DNA from: a virus
Strand: one strand, 5' to 3'
Length of the DNA: 37,157 nt
Virus record (IMG/VR): IMGVR_UViG_3300042111_000276
Coordinates: 1-37,157 of that record
Below are positions 21,963 through 31,796 of the stretch, piece by piece. A program made the translations under genes and the position numbers. The notes beneath the pieces are model-generated. The model was given only the letters and a program-made list of their open reading frames with translations. It was not told the origin of the DNA and searched no databases. Each line of letters begins with the position of its first letter. The stretch's first letter is position 1.

Positions 21963-24900
21963 TGGACACAAACAGGGCGTTTACGCCGGAAGAACGAAAT
22001 CAAATTTCCGCAACGGCGGAAACATCGCCGTCGTTCTCCGTCATCGACAGCGAAAGACTGACGCAAATCTCCCGCGAATATCCGTGGGTCAGGCCAGAAA
22101 CACTGACCGCAATGGCGAAATACCGGGTATCCGACGAAGCCGTGCGCATTGTTGGCGAACAAACAGCCATGCGTGAACTGAACAGTTATGACCAAAAAGT
22201 GAACGCCCAGGGCGATTTGATTGCCCCACTTCGCTACGTCATTGATGGTCTTGGTTGGACCGTCAAGAGCGCAAAAGGCGTCGTTGGGGCGGTGGTTCCG
22301 GACGTAGTTGGGGAAGTCCTGGGCGCCGTGGCCACACCGTTGGCCAAACTTGCCTATGCACCTTCGCGCCCCTTCAAGGGTGCGGTTCGATGGATTTCTG
22401 CCGGCGCCGATATCGTGCCAGAAACCGTGCAAAACCTTGCATCGATGGCGGCTGGTTCCTCGAACTATGACCTGATGGGGTTGTGGGAGTCCACCTCCCT
22501 TGCCGTCATGCTGGAGAACTACCAAGACACTGGCTCAGGTTATTTCATGAGCCAGAACCTGCGAGAAGAACAAGCCAAACGGGCACGAGCTTTTCGCGGC
22601 ACCATCTACGGCAATGCATTCACAATTGGTCGCGGACTCACATCATGGGCTGGCGAGGGTTCGCTTGCCTACAAGTATGCCTCTGGAGTGATTGACGCCG
22701 CGGTTCTTCTTGCCGTTCCGGACCCGACCAAATACGTTGCAAAGGGGATTTATGCACTTGGTCAGGGTACAAAAGTCGCTGGCGGAGTGTTGCGGCAAAT
22801 CAAGGTTGGCGAGGACATCAATGCTGCCCTGAAGGCCGGGGGTGGATTTAGGGGTTTGGTGCCCCTTTTGGCCGGAGACGACGCAAAAGTGGTGCAACAA
22901 GTAATGCGACAAGCCACATCGGACATGCGTTCACAGGCCGGAATGTTGTCCGAACTTTCTGGACAAAGCGTCGATGGTGCCAAATTTGTCCAATTCATGC
23001 AGAACAATCCGCTTGCCGTGCGCCTCGTCGACCACCTCGTGGAAACCGACAGCTCAAAGGAAATCCTCGAAGACGTGTTCAAGTTCCAGATTCGTTCCGA
23101 TACCGCGGTCAAACTTGCCAAAGCCGAAACACGCGAACAAGTCATATCGGTCCTGACCGAACCTTTTACCCTTGGTGAGGGAACATTGAACGCCAGCATC
23201 GGGCGCTACAGGGTCAATCAACCGTTCAAGTTCATTCGGCAAAGTCGTTTTTTCACGGAGATGCCCAAGAACCTAATCGTCGTCGACGGCACCAACGATC
23301 TGGAAAACATCGATGCAATCAAGAACATGATGTACAGCATGCGCACCGCCGGTGTGGCGGAAGACAAGATCACCGCGTGGGCAAACAAGTCGATTGAATC
23401 GTTCTCCCAAAGGGGCACGCCGACGGGCAGGTACGAGGCATTCCAGGAGTACGACGATGCCGTCAGGGAGATTTTGCGCGCAAACGGCATCGTTGACCCA
23501 ATAATCAACAAGGTCATGGAAAATGCCAAGGGCGGGATCACCAGGCTTCGGTCCTACATGACCGAAAGAATGGGCGTCGACACAGACAATGGACATTTCA
23601 AGATGATGGCACAAATCTTGTCCGAACACACCGACGACAAGGTATTGGCCGCTTTGTACGAAAAAGCAATCACCCTGGGTGACGACTTTTCGTTTGCCGG
23701 TCCGGCACAATTGAGCCAACTTTTGTCCCGGGTGCGCACCCTGCCCGACCCAAGGGAACTGCGCCGCCTCACCCGCAATCCTTTGTTCCAGTCCGTGTTC
23801 AACAAGATTGGATTGGGTGACTTAGATAAATTTGCAATTGCCGGTCGCAAGGCCGTGGTGCAGGTCGATAGGTTCCGCGATCCGGCAGAAGCCGAGAGAT
23901 TGCAGGGCATACTGAAAGCCCAAAGACTCCTGCCCAAAGCGGAACGAAACGCCGAAACTATTGCCTACGCAACCTCCGAACTTGACGCGATGCGTTATAC
24001 CGAAGAAGTGAGGACGTTGACGGGACAGGCACGTCGGTCGATTGACGCCGTTGATTTTCTGCAAAACAGGATCTGGAAGCCACTCAACCTTGCGACCATT
24101 GGCTACATCATGCGCAACGGCATAGACGCCCAAATCCGAATGGCCTTCGGAGGCGCGCGGTCGTTGGCAAACGGTGGAGTCCTGCATCCACTCGAATACA
24201 TCCATATTGCCATTGGCCTGCCCGGCAAGGGCACCAAGTACGCAAAGAGCATCGCCGGCGTAGACATGACGAACCTTGGCGTTGCCGGACGCAAAGCATT
24301 CACAGGCGAGGTAATTCCCGAGTCCATTTCCAAAGAAGTCGAATTCCTGTACGTAGGTGAACGCAAGTTCAGGAATAACCCCAGGGGTGTCAAGGCTGCC
24401 ATCAAGTACCAAGAAAAAAGCGGTAAGCCGCTTATCGTCCCGGAAGAGGGGGCGATCATGGACAACATGACGGCGCGCCTGGAGGTCCAGAATCAACTGG
24501 CACAAACCCTCGGCATGACCGGTCGCGGCGCGGGTTTCCATGAGTTCGACGAGATTCGTCATGGCAAGAAGACCAATGCCTTCGCAACGGTTACACGAGG
24601 GGAACCGGGCACCGCGGCCGAAGGCGATTACGTTCGTGGACTCGTCACGGAACTGCAGGGTTACCAATCGAGTGAGTACTACAGGTTGATTGCACGTGCA
24701 TTACAAGAGGGCAAACCATCGGAACAGATTGCGGACGAAGTGGCCGACTGGGTTCTGAAAAATCCCGGGAGCCAAGACGCAAAAGAAATCTTCTCCCTAC
24801 ACATGCATGGTCGTGCCTACCGGAACGTCAATGCACCGGAAGATGTCTTCACTGCACCCATCGATCTCAAGGCACTTCTTGCCGCCGGCAAAACCAATGC

Positions 24901-27175
24901 GGTTCGAGAAATCATCAGGCAGGACATTCTAAAGATCGATTTGTTTACGCTTGAACAACTTACCGGAAACCTACCCGAACTCAGGTTTGTCGCCGCTTAT
25001 GACGCTTTCCCGGATCTGAGGGGAACGAAGTCCCTGAAGGAAGCCGACATGAAAATCACGGGACCATTCCTGGTGCCGGTGCAGTTCAAGGTGGGTCAAC
25101 GCGTCAAATACGGAGACCAAGAAGGGGTCATCACCGCCCTCGACAAAACCGCAGAAGAGACCGTCTACACGTTCGTGCCATTCATGGAAAAGAAGGTCTT
25201 GAGCAACTATTCGCCCGGGACCACGAGCCCACGCCTGCGCCAATTCATTGCACGGGGTCCGATATGGGATGGTACCCAAGGTCTTCCCAACAAGGTACGT
25301 GTCGAAGTGCTGAAGTATGACGACAATGTCATGGACCTGAGGGACCTGACTGCCGGATTCATCAACAGGTCCACCGGATTGATCTTCAATTTGTTGAACG
25401 ATGTTTCGGTGCGCAAGCTCGAAAGGTCGCCGCTGTTCCGTCAGTACTACTACCAGGAAATCGCACGCCACGTGGACCGTTTGTCATACGAGGAGGGAAT
25501 CAGGCTGTATGACGACATCTCCGCGAGAGCCGCAAAGGATGGGTTGAACATTCGCCAATATCTTGGTGAGGGTGTGTTTCAGCGCAACAGGGTTGCCGAT
25601 AAAATAGAACGACTAAAGACGCGTTCGCAATCTTCGGCCAAGGGCAAACTCACCGCTAGGGACCTCGACGATTATGCCAGGTTCAAGGCAATCAACGACA
25701 CCAAGGAGTTGTTGTACGACGCATCCACACGCAACAACTTCTACGATGCATTGAGAATCGTGATGCCGTTCGCAGACGCCTGGAAGGACATCGTTAGCAC
25801 GTATGCGCATCTGGGTGCCAGGCACAACGTGCACATGGTGCGTCAGTTTGCCCGCGTATACAACGGACTGGAAGAAGCCGATCCGGACCAAGACGGTCGC
25901 GGGTTCTTCTTCCGTAGCCCCACGACCAACGAGGTTCAATTCTCGTTCCCACTCTCGGGCTCTATATCCAAAATGGTTACGGGAATCAACGCGCCATTGA
26001 TTGCCCCGGTTCAGCGCTTGTCACAAGGCATCAACATCTACCCGGCCCTGGGACCCTACGCGCAATTCGGATTGTCCCAACTGCTGAGCAACGACCCCAA
26101 GTACAACGACATCAAAGAACTGTTCCTGCCCTACGGCGAAACCACGATTGGCGAACTGGTCACCGCACCAATCCCCGGCACTTTGCGCAAGGCATTCGAG
26201 GCATTCGTGGCTGACACCGACAACACCAGCAGCACGTACGGCAACGTGTACATGGAAACCGTGCGGGCCCTGAGCGTGAACCCCAAGTACGATTTGTCCA
26301 CGGAGCAGGGACAAAAAGACCTGTTCGCAGACGCTCGGTTTCGTGCGCGAATCCTGACCAGCATGCGCATGGTGTCACAATTCTTGGGACCATCGGCCGG
26401 CGTTCAAGAATGGAAAGTGCCGACCAAACAGGGGGACCAATACGTGAATGAACTGTTGGAGCAACTGCGCAAGTTTCAGACGGACGACTACGACACCGCC
26501 ATCGACAAGTTCTTGAACCTGTATGGCGATGACCTGGTTCTTTACGTTTCGTCAAAGAGCCGGGCGTTACGCGACGGACTGGAAGCAACACAGGAATTTG
26601 GCGACTGGCAGGCAACCAATCAGGACATCCTGGACCGGTATGACCGCGTCGGTGCGTACTTTGGTCCGGTCGGTTCGGACTTCAATTTCACGGTATGGGA
26701 GCAACAGCGCCAGGAAAAAGAACGCGAGAAACTTTCGGACAAAGAGCTGGTTGAACTTGCGCAACTGCGCGTCGGATCTGCCAAATACAGGGCGCTGCGC
26801 AAGATGTTCCCCCCGGATCCAAGCGAAAAACAGAGGGCGATACTATCCGCCTATCGCGCCCAACTGCACGACGAACTACCCGGTTTCCCCGAACTACCGG
26901 AGTTCGAGGTCAACAAGTTTGCCAACTCCCTAACCGAACTGCGGGAAGCACTCGAAGACCCGCGACTGGCAAAGAACGTAATCATGCCGCAACTGCGTCA
27001 ATACCTGCAATTGAGGGACAATCTCGAAGCGGTCGACGGTGGTTTGTCGTTGCGTTCAAAGAAGAAACAAAAGTACCGCGCGCAACTGTTTGCCTTTGGC
27101 GAAGCACTGGGGCAGGAAAACCCCGAATTTGATAGAATTTGGTCGCGTTTGCTTTCACAAGAGGTCGAGAGATGA
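21962..27175 (+). CDS. Giant virion protein, likely internal/ejection protein (1737 aa)
   Basis: The largest gene of the window, starting in TAATG overlap at 21962. Hydrophobic amphipathic stretches occur at about residues 106-131 (VVGAVVPDVVGEVLGAVATP) and 240-270 (DAAVLLAVPDPTKYVAKGIY). Much of the rest is helical and charged. The C-terminal third includes ALRIVMPFADAWKDIVSTYA and GINIYPALGPYAQFGLSQLL, a style seen in large polyvalent or internal proteins of podoviruses. No enzyme motif could be identified by eye. Such proteins are usually packed in the head and ejected to form a channel for DNA. Position between portal and scaffold agrees. Confidence 0.7.
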   Translation: MDTNRAFTPEERNQISATAETSPSFSVIDSERLTQISREYPWVRPETLTAMAKYRVSDEAVRIVGEQTAMRELNSYDQKVNAQGDLIAPLRYVIDGLGWTVKSAKGVVGAVVPDVVGEVLGAVATPLAKLAYAPSRPFKGAVRWISAGADIVPETVQNLASMAAGSSNYDLMGLWESTSLAVMLENYQDTGSGYFMSQNLREEQAKRARAFRGTIYGNAFTIGRGLTSWAGEGSLAYKYASGVIDAAVLLAVPDPTKYVAKGIYALGQGTKVAGGVLRQIKVGEDINAALKAGGGFRGLVPLLAGDDAKVVQQVMRQATSDMRSQAGMLSELSGQSVDGAKFVQFMQNNPLAVRLVDHLVETDSSKEILEDVFKFQIRSDTAVKLAKAETREQVISVLTEPFTLGEGTLNASIGRYRVNQPFKFIRQSRFFTEMPKNLIVVDGTNDLENIDAIKNMMYSMRTAGVAEDKITAWANKSIESFSQRGTPTGRYEAFQEYDDAVREILRANGIVDPIINKVMENAKGGITRLRSYMTERMGVDTDNGHFKMMAQILSEHTDDKVLAALYEKAITLGDDFSFAGPAQLSQLLSRVRTLPDPRELRRLTRNPLFQSVFNKIGLGDLDKFAIAGRKAVVQVDRFRDPAEAERLQGILKAQRLLPKAERNAETIAYATSELDAMRYTEEVRTLTGQARRSIDAVDFLQNRIWKPLNLATIGYIMRNGIDAQIRMAFGGARSLANGGVLHPLEYIHIAIGLPGKGTKYAKSIAGVDMTNLGVAGRKAFTGEVIPESISKEVEFLYVGERKFRNNPRGVKAAIKYQEKSGKPLIVPEEGAIMDNMTARLEVQNQLAQTLGMTGRGAGFHEFDEIRHGKKTNAFATVTRGEPGTAAEGDYVRGLVTELQGYQSSEYYRLIARALQEGKPSEQIADEVADWVLKNPGSQDAKEIFSLHMHGRAYRNVNAPEDVFTAPIDLKALLAAGKTNAVREIIRQDILKIDLFTLEQLTGNLPELRFVAAYDAFPDLRGTKSLKEADMKITGPFLVPVQFKVGQRVKYGDQEGVITALDKTAEETVYTFVPFMEKKVLSNYSPGTTSPRLRQFIARGPIWDGTQGLPNKVRVEVLKYDDNVMDLRDLTAGFINRSTGLIFNLLNDVSVRKLERSPLFRQYYYQEIARHVDRLSYEEGIRLYDDISARAAKDGLNIRQYLGEGVFQRNRVADKIERLKTRSQSSAKGKLTARDLDDYARFKAINDTKELLYDASTRNNFYDALRIVMPFADAWKDIVSTYAHLGARHNVHMVRQFARVYNGLEEADPDQDGRGFFFRSPTTNEVQFSFPLSGSISKMVTGINAPLIAPVQRLSQGINIYPALGPYAQFGLSQLLSNDPKYNDIKELFLPYGETTIGELVTAPIPGTLRKAFEAFVADTDNTSSTYGNVYMETVRALSVNPKYDLSTEQGQKDLFADARFRARILTSMRMVSQFLGPSAGVQEWKVPTKQGDQYVNELLEQLRKFQTDDYDTAIDKFLNLYGDDLVLYVSSKSRALRDGLEATQEFGDWQATNQDILDRYDRVGAYFGPVGSDFNFTVWEQQRQEKEREKLSDKELVELAQLRVGSAKYRALRKMFPPDPSEKQRAILSAYRAQLHDELPGFPELPEFEVNKFANSLTELREALEDPRLAKNVIMPQLRQYLQLRDNLEAVDGGLSLRSKKKQKYRAQLFAFGEALGQENPEFDRIWSRLLSQEVER

Positions 27176-28023
27176 GCCAGCAAGATCAAGGACAAGAACA
27201 GACTGATACCACCCCGGCGCCCACTGCGTACCAGACCGAAACGCAGGATTTGATGGAACAGGTTTACAAGGGTTATTCGCCGCGTATTGTCAAGGGTGTC
27301 CGACCAAACATGCTCGGGCAAGAAGCAGCCGCCGGCTTTGGCGCGGCAGGAACACGGGCTCTTGAAATAAGCGGCGTCAGTCCACAGGGAGCCCAGTTCT
27401 TGGCAGAAAGAGCCAAGGGTCAGTACTGGCTCGGACCTGGTCTTATGGACGAGGAAGGGTTCATTGCCCGCCAAGAATATTCGGATCTCGACACGGATGC
27501 CAACACGATTCTTCGCAACATGACCAAGGAACAGCGGCTGCTGTGGGCCAAGGAAGCGGACAGGATTGGTTATTATGGGGCTTCTGACCCGAGTCCAATG
27601 ATGGGTCAAACCGGCGAGGGCTTCAATACCACCGACGTTACGGCAATGAAGACATTCCTGAACATGGCGAATGTCAACGGCGTCACCTTCAGTGTCCTGT
27701 TTTCCAAGATGTCACAGATGGCCTCGGCCAAAGTCAAAGGCACGGTGGTCAAAGTAACGGCGCCCGAAGACATTGAGTATTACTTCCGCCAGCAATGGCT
27801 GAACACCTACGGCACCATGCCGACCAAGCAGAAAATCGATGCTGCAATCAAGGGCTACCAACAAATGGAACGACAGGCTTCGGCTCAGTCGCGACTTGCC
27901 CCGTCCTTGACCACCGGCACACGCGCACTTGCCACCGACCTTGGTAGGCCCGAAGCCCGCGGCGGCAACATGGTCGGCAAGGCAATGCAACGCGCCTTCA
28001 AGATTCTTGGCGGGGGTGCATAA
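27172..28023 (+). CDS. Putative virion protein (283 aa)
   Basis: ATG 27172 overlaps the previous stop (ATGA); an upstream ATG at 27139 is inside the previous gene and rejected. After a Gln/Thr/Pro-rich N-terminus the protein is helical, with GAQFLAERAKGQYWLGPGLM, ILRNMTKEQRLLWAKEADRI and a C-terminal IEYYFRQQWLNTYGTMPTKQ. From memory, related helical proteins with a conserved YxRQAWLxTYGxxP-like block are found in virions of actinophages, downstream of large internal proteins. Function unknown. Confidence 0.6.
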   Translation: MSQQDQGQEQTDTTPAPTAYQTETQDLMEQVYKGYSPRIVKGVRPNMLGQEAAAGFGAAGTRALEISGVSPQGAQFLAERAKGQYWLGPGLMDEEGFIARQEYSDLDTDANTILRNMTKEQRLLWAKEADRIGYYGASDPSPMMGQTGEGFNTTDVTAMKTFLNMANVNGVTFSVLFSKMSQMASAKVKGTVVKVTAPEDIEYYFRQQWLNTYGTMPTKQKIDAAIKGYQQMERQASAQSRLAPSLTTGTRALATDLGRPEARGGNMVGKAMQRAFKILGGGA

Positions 28024-28025
28024 CG

Positions 28026-29069
28026 ATGGCGAACAAAACCACGTCTAGCATCGGTCGAGACAAGTGGATCAAAGAGCAGCTCACGCTGCAAAACAAAAAG
28101 GACACACCCGCCAACCGGAAATCATTGGGCGCTCAATACGACAAGATCTATGGTGCCGGCGACCGGAAGGATTGGCGCACGTACTTCAAGCTGTCGTTCC
28201 CGCAACTTGCAGAACTCCTCGATGACGGCGAAGGCGAACGAAAGGCCCGGGAAGTCTTTGGCGACCTCATCGACCTTTTCATTGACGTTGCCAACAATCC
28301 CGGTAACTACGACTTCGATACCCAGGCCGGGCTCGATGCCTTTGACCGCAAGGTTCAGGGAACTCAGTATGCAATCAAGACCACGGAGAAACAGGCCCAG
28401 TGGGATGCCCTGGATTCGGCAGAGAAGAATCGGCAGATAGAGGCGTCAAAGCGCGCAATCTCCACCGCCTTTGCCTCTTCGCAACTCACCACCAAGGAGT
28501 TGGGCGACCTTTCCGTCCTGCGCCTTCGCAACGGATTGACCGACCTTGAACTCAAGTACCTGGTGTTCGACCGCCTGGCAACACGTGGCGGCGACGAAAC
28601 CCTGATGGGAACGGCCGAAGCCACGGACCTAATCAAGACTCTGCGTTCCTACAACTATCCCTTCCTGGACCAAGACATAACAGATGCATTGACCGGGGCA
28701 ACCAAGGGCGACGTTCCGCAAAGCAGCGAGCTGTTGATTTCGAAAGCCAAGAATGCAGCCAAGATCCAGTATTCGCAGTTTGCCCAGTTAATTGACCAGG
28801 GGTTTACCGTGGATGACATTTTCGATCCCTACCGACAGCTTGCAGCAAAGACCCTTGGCAAATCAGTCAACGACATCAGGCTAGACAACAAAGCTTACGA
28901 GAAGGCATTGCGCATCAACCCCGCAACTGGAGAGACATGGACTGGTGTCGACTGGATAAGGGAGCTAAAAAGCAACAAGGACTATGGTTGGCAGTTCACC
29001 AACGAAGCGAATCAGCAGGTGTCTAGTGTGGTGTCTACTTTGGAGAGGGCGTTCGGGCTAATCAAATGA
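28026..29069 (+). CDS. Putative internal virion protein (347 aa)
   Basis: From ATG 28026, three bases after the previous stop. An almost entirely helical soluble protein. The C-terminal 90 residues (IDQGFTVDDIFDPYRQLAAK, then GETWTGVDWIRELKSNKDYG and a final VSTLERAFGLIK) match a recurring block in actinophage structural proteins (phosphate-lacking, non-enzymatic). The middle has LTDLELKYLVFDRLATRGGD. It overlaps the next gene start by four bases, so it is co-translated with it. Likely a packed or head-tail protein, by context. Confidence 0.6.
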   Translation: MANKTTSSIGRDKWIKEQLTLQNKKDTPANRKSLGAQYDKIYGAGDRKDWRTYFKLSFPQLAELLDDGEGERKAREVFGDLIDLFIDVANNPGNYDFDTQAGLDAFDRKVQGTQYAIKTTEKQAQWDALDSAEKNRQIEASKRAISTAFASSQLTTKELGDLSVLRLRNGLTDLELKYLVFDRLATRGGDETLMGTAEATDLIKTLRSYNYPFLDQDITDALTGATKGDVPQSSELLISKAKNAAKIQYSQFAQLIDQGFTVDDIFDPYRQLAAKTLGKSVNDIRLDNKAYEKALRINPATGETWTGVDWIRELKSNKDYGWQFTNEANQQVSSVVSTLERAFGLIK

Positions 29070-30244
29070 GCAACTTCAGCATTGACGCAAGCCAGTTTGA
29101 TTTGGAAGAGTTGGAGCGCTCAATAAGAGAAACTGCGGCCCCAACACCCAGACAACCCACCCCAGAGGAAACGGCTGCTGGCATCGTGGAGTCTTTACGG
29201 CAAGCCGACCCAGCAACGAGACGTGAAGCGTTGAAGGGTTTGGGTGAAGGGTTTTTGGGTACGGAAGTGTTTCGGGAACTTAGCGCAATACCCGATGAAG
29301 AAGAAGAAGAAGAAGTGGTCACCCCGCCAGCCGTGGTCACCCCGCCAGCCAGCAACGATGCGTTTGATGCGTTCAACGCCGCCCGCGCCCAATCCCGCAC
29401 CGACGCGTTCAGCCGTCTCCGCGTCCTGCTGTCACAGTTCGGACTGTCCGAGCTGGAACGCACCGTTGAAGGCATCATCACATCGGGCTCGGTCGCCCTT
29501 GACGACCCGAACGCCATCATTTTCGCCATCAGGGGCGAAAGCGCATACAAGCTCCGTTTCGCCGCCAACGAAGCTCGCAGAAAAGCCAAATTGGCCGAGT
29601 TGGATCCAGCCACATATCTTGGGCTTGAGGATCAGTATCGAAACATTCTTCGGTCAAATGGCTTACCGTTGGGATTTTTCGACGATATCACGGATTTCCA
29701 GGGGTTCATTGAGGGTGATGTATCACCCTCGGAGCTGCAAGAGCGGGTTCAGCAGGGTTACCGCCGAGTAGCCGAAGCAGACCCGGCGGTCAAACAACAG
29801 ATGCGCGAGCTCTATGGAGTGAGCGATGGAGACCTAGCCGCCTATTTCCTTGATCCGAAACGCGCCCAGCCGCTGTTGACCACACCAGATCGAGTCAAGC
29901 AGGCTAAGGCTGCCCAAATTGCAGCGCGCGGTTTGGAGCAGGGTGGCGTTCAGCTGGGCAAAACCGAAGCAGAAATGCTGGTCGAACGCGGCGTAACCGA
30001 GGAAGAAGCCCAACAGCGATTCACCGAAAGGGGACTACTCAGGGGCCTCTATCAGGGCATGACCGGTGAGGAGGAGATTCCCGACGAACTCGGAACCACC
30101 TTTGGGTATAATGTTCAAGGACGCCAAGCTCTAGAACGCCGTCGCCAACAACGTCTTGCAGAGTTCCAGGCGGGCGGACAGTTTGGCCGCACCACAGGTG
30201 CAACTTCAGGCACCATCGAGACCGGCGCAGGGATGGCTCAGTAA
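29066..30244 (+). CDS. Putative internal virion protein with acidic-proline insert (392 aa)
   Basis: ATG 29066 overlaps the previous stop. A Glu-rich run followed by a duplicated VVTPPA unit (residues about 76-96) forms a flexible linker. The second half has LGLEDQYRNILRSNGLPLGF, FDDITDFQGFIEGDVSPSEL and LAAYFLDPKRAQPLL, a pattern I know from structural proteins of actinophages of similar gene order. It is the last gene before the promoter of the scaffold and capsid genes. Function unknown; virion role likely. Confidence 0.65.
   Translation: MSNFSIDASQFDLEELERSIRETAAPTPRQPTPEETAAGIVESLRQADPATRREALKGLGEGFLGTEVFRELSAIPDEEEEEEVVTPPAVVTPPASNDAFDAFNAARAQSRTDAFSRLRVLLSQFGLSELERTVEGIITSGSVALDDPNAIIFAIRGESAYKLRFAANEARRKAKLAELDPATYLGLEDQYRNILRSNGLPLGFFDDITDFQGFIEGDVSPSELQERVQQGYRRVAEADPAVKQQMRELYGVSDGDLAAYFLDPKRAQPLLTTPDRVKQAKAAQIAARGLEQGGVQLGKTEAEMLVERGVTEEEAQQRFTERGLLRGLYQGMTGEEEIPDELGTTFGYNVQGRQALERRRQQRLAEFQAGGQFGRTTGATSGTIETGAGMAQ
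29315..29350 (+). repeat. Perfect tandem 18-bp repeat in a linker
   Basis: Two adjacent copies of an 18-base unit (29315-29332 and 29333-29350) code for VVTPPA twice, right after a run of GAA triplets. This looks like slippage-generated linker length variation. Confidence 0.9.
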
Positions 30245-30248
30245 CCCC

Positions 30249-30276
30249 TTGACAAAAGCACCCAGCATGCTATGCT
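30249..30276 (+). promoter_or_regulatory. Strong sigma-70-type promoter of the capsid genes with an overlapping inverted repeat
   Basis: TTGACA (30249-30254), a 16-base spacer and TATGCT (30271-30276) form a near-consensus housekeeping promoter. An inverted repeat CCAGCAT-GCT-ATGCTGG covers the -10 box and could be an operator or a hairpin at the transcript start. The leader to ATG 30337 has a 6-bp CCCCAG/CTGGGG hairpin and a good AAGGAG site. Confidence 0.8.
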
Positions 30277-30336
30277 GGTGATTGCAGCCCCCAGGCTACC
30301 TCCGGTTCTGGGGTGGGCACACAAGGAGTGTGAGTC

Positions 30337-30789
30337 ATGTCCAATGTCAACGATCAATTCGATGATGAGGTAGTGGAACAGGTTGACAAGAATCCGGTCC
30401 GCGCAAGAATGCGTGAACTGGAATCCGAAGTCAAGGCCCTACGAGACAAGGCAGCGGAAGCCGACAGGCTTCAACGAGAACTGGCTTTTTCAAAGGCCGG
30501 CATCCCGCTTGATTCACCGATGTCCAAGTACTTCGTAAAGGCATATGACGGAGAGATCACCGCAGAGGCAATCCGAAAGGCAGCCGAAGAAGTGAATCTG
30601 GTTCAGCCACAAAAACCATCCCTTGATGACTCAGAGCAAAGAGCATGGGCTCGTTTGCAGAAAGCCGGTGCCGGAGCACAAACAAGTGACCCGGTGGTTG
30701 ATTGGAATGCAAAAATCAACCAAGCCCGCAATCAAGACGAGGTCATGCAAATCCTGGCTCAAGCAAGGCAAGAAATAGAAACCATCTAG
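30337..30789 (+). CDS. Capsid scaffolding protein
   Basis: A 150-residue protein from ATG 30337 with AAGGAG upstream. It is acidic and helical: an N-terminal coiled coil (RARMRELESEVKALRDKAAE), a conserved-looking middle (FSKAGIPLDSPMSKYFVKAY) and a final amphipathic helix (ARNQDEVMQILAQARQEIET). Length, composition and position directly before the major capsid gene are those of scaffolding proteins, which guide coat assembly and then leave the shell. Confidence 0.8.
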   Translation: MSNVNDQFDDEVVEQVDKNPVRARMRELESEVKALRDKAAEADRLQRELAFSKAGIPLDSPMSKYFVKAYDGEITAEAIRKAAEEVNLVQPQKPSLDDSEQRAWARLQKAGAGAQTSDPVVDWNAKINQARNQDEVMQILAQARQEIETI

Positions 30790-30829
30790 CCCCGGGCTCC
30801 CAGCCTGTGGGAGAAAGAAATAACAGGCA

Positions 30830-31780
30830 ATGTCAAAAACACAAACAAGTAGCTTGCTGACTGACCAAACAGCATTCGACCGGATTGCGTATTTCGCTCT
30901 CCGCAGCGAACTTCTGTTCGATTCAGTTGCAGACGTGATGCCCGTCGCCCAGGCAATGCCCGGGTCGTCGGTCAAGTTCACCATTTTCAACGACATCGCG
31001 GCAGCAACCTCGGCACTAACCGAGGATACGGATGTCACCCCGGTGGCAATGAGCGACAGCCAAGTCGAAGTGACTTTGGTTGAGTACGGCAACGCGGTCA
31101 ACACAACCGCCAAGTTGCGCGGCACCTCGTTCCTCGACGTAGATGCGGCGGCAGCCAACATTGTTGGCTACAACGCAGGCATCTCGGTTGACTCGGTGAT
31201 CCGCGACGTTCTGTCGGCTGGCACCAACGTCATCTACGGTGGCGGCGGTTCGACGAACCCATCAAGCCGCGCAACGGTTGAGGCCGAAGACATCATCGAG
31301 GCCAACGACGTTCGCAAGATCACGTCTGCGCTTCGCAGCGCCAACGCAGTGTCGTTCAACGGCATGTACATGGGCTTCATCCACCCAGACGTGTCGTACG
31401 ACCTCCGTCGTGAGACTGGTGTTGCTTCGTGGCGTGACCCGCACGTGTACAGCGACCCAGCCGGTATCTACAACGGCGAAATCGGAGCCTTTGAGGGCGT
31501 GCGTTTCATCGAGACGCCGCGCGCGAAGAACTTCGAGAATGGTGGTGCGTCGAGCACTGTGGACGTGTACTGCACGCACATCGTCGGCCGTCAGGCGCTC
31601 GCAAAGGCGCACTCGATTGTCGACGGCAACGGCCCGTTCCCGCGTGTCGTGCGCGGTCCGGTCGTGGACGTGCTCTCCCGCTTCCAGCCAATCGGCTGGT
31701 ACTGGCTGGGTGGCTACGCCCGCTTCCGTGAGGCTTCGCTGCGTCGCATCGAGTCCTCGTCGAGCATCGGCGCAAACTGA
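30830..31780 (+). CDS. Major capsid protein (N4-gp56-like)
   Basis: A 316-residue protein from ATG 30830. It has the order of N4-gp56-family coat proteins with an HK97-like fold: an N-terminal arm, VKFTIFNDIAAATSALTEDT, VEYGNAVNTTAKLRGTSFLD, a helix with NDVRKITSALRSANAV, then MGFIHPDVSYDLRRETGVAS, WRDPHVYSDPAGIYNGEIGA and FEGVRFIETPRA. The IHPDVxYDLR and GEIGxFEGVRF blocks are diagnostic. A small hairpin lies in the gap after the scaffold gene. Codon style shifts toward G- and T-ending codons in the second half. Confidence 0.88.
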   Translation: MSKTQTSSLLTDQTAFDRIAYFALRSELLFDSVADVMPVAQAMPGSSVKFTIFNDIAAATSALTEDTDVTPVAMSDSQVEVTLVEYGNAVNTTAKLRGTSFLDVDAAAANIVGYNAGISVDSVIRDVLSAGTNVIYGGGGSTNPSSRATVEAEDIIEANDVRKITSALRSANAVSFNGMYMGFIHPDVSYDLRRETGVASWRDPHVYSDPAGIYNGEIGAFEGVRFIETPRAKNFENGGASSTVDVYCTHIVGRQALAKAHSIVDGNGPFPRVVRGPVVDVLSRFQPIGWYWLGGYARFREASLRRIESSSSIGAN

Positions 31781-31796
31781 ACTAGTTAGTTCGGTT

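Noticed and set aside
21344-22525. A 393-codon open frame on the - strand
   Set aside because: It is antisense to the portal and giant virion genes; composition is typical of a shadow frame and no ribosome site was seen.
21962-27175. The 1737-aa protein as a tape measure
   Set aside because: It lies before the scaffold and capsid genes, and no tail tube, sheath or chaperone genes are present.
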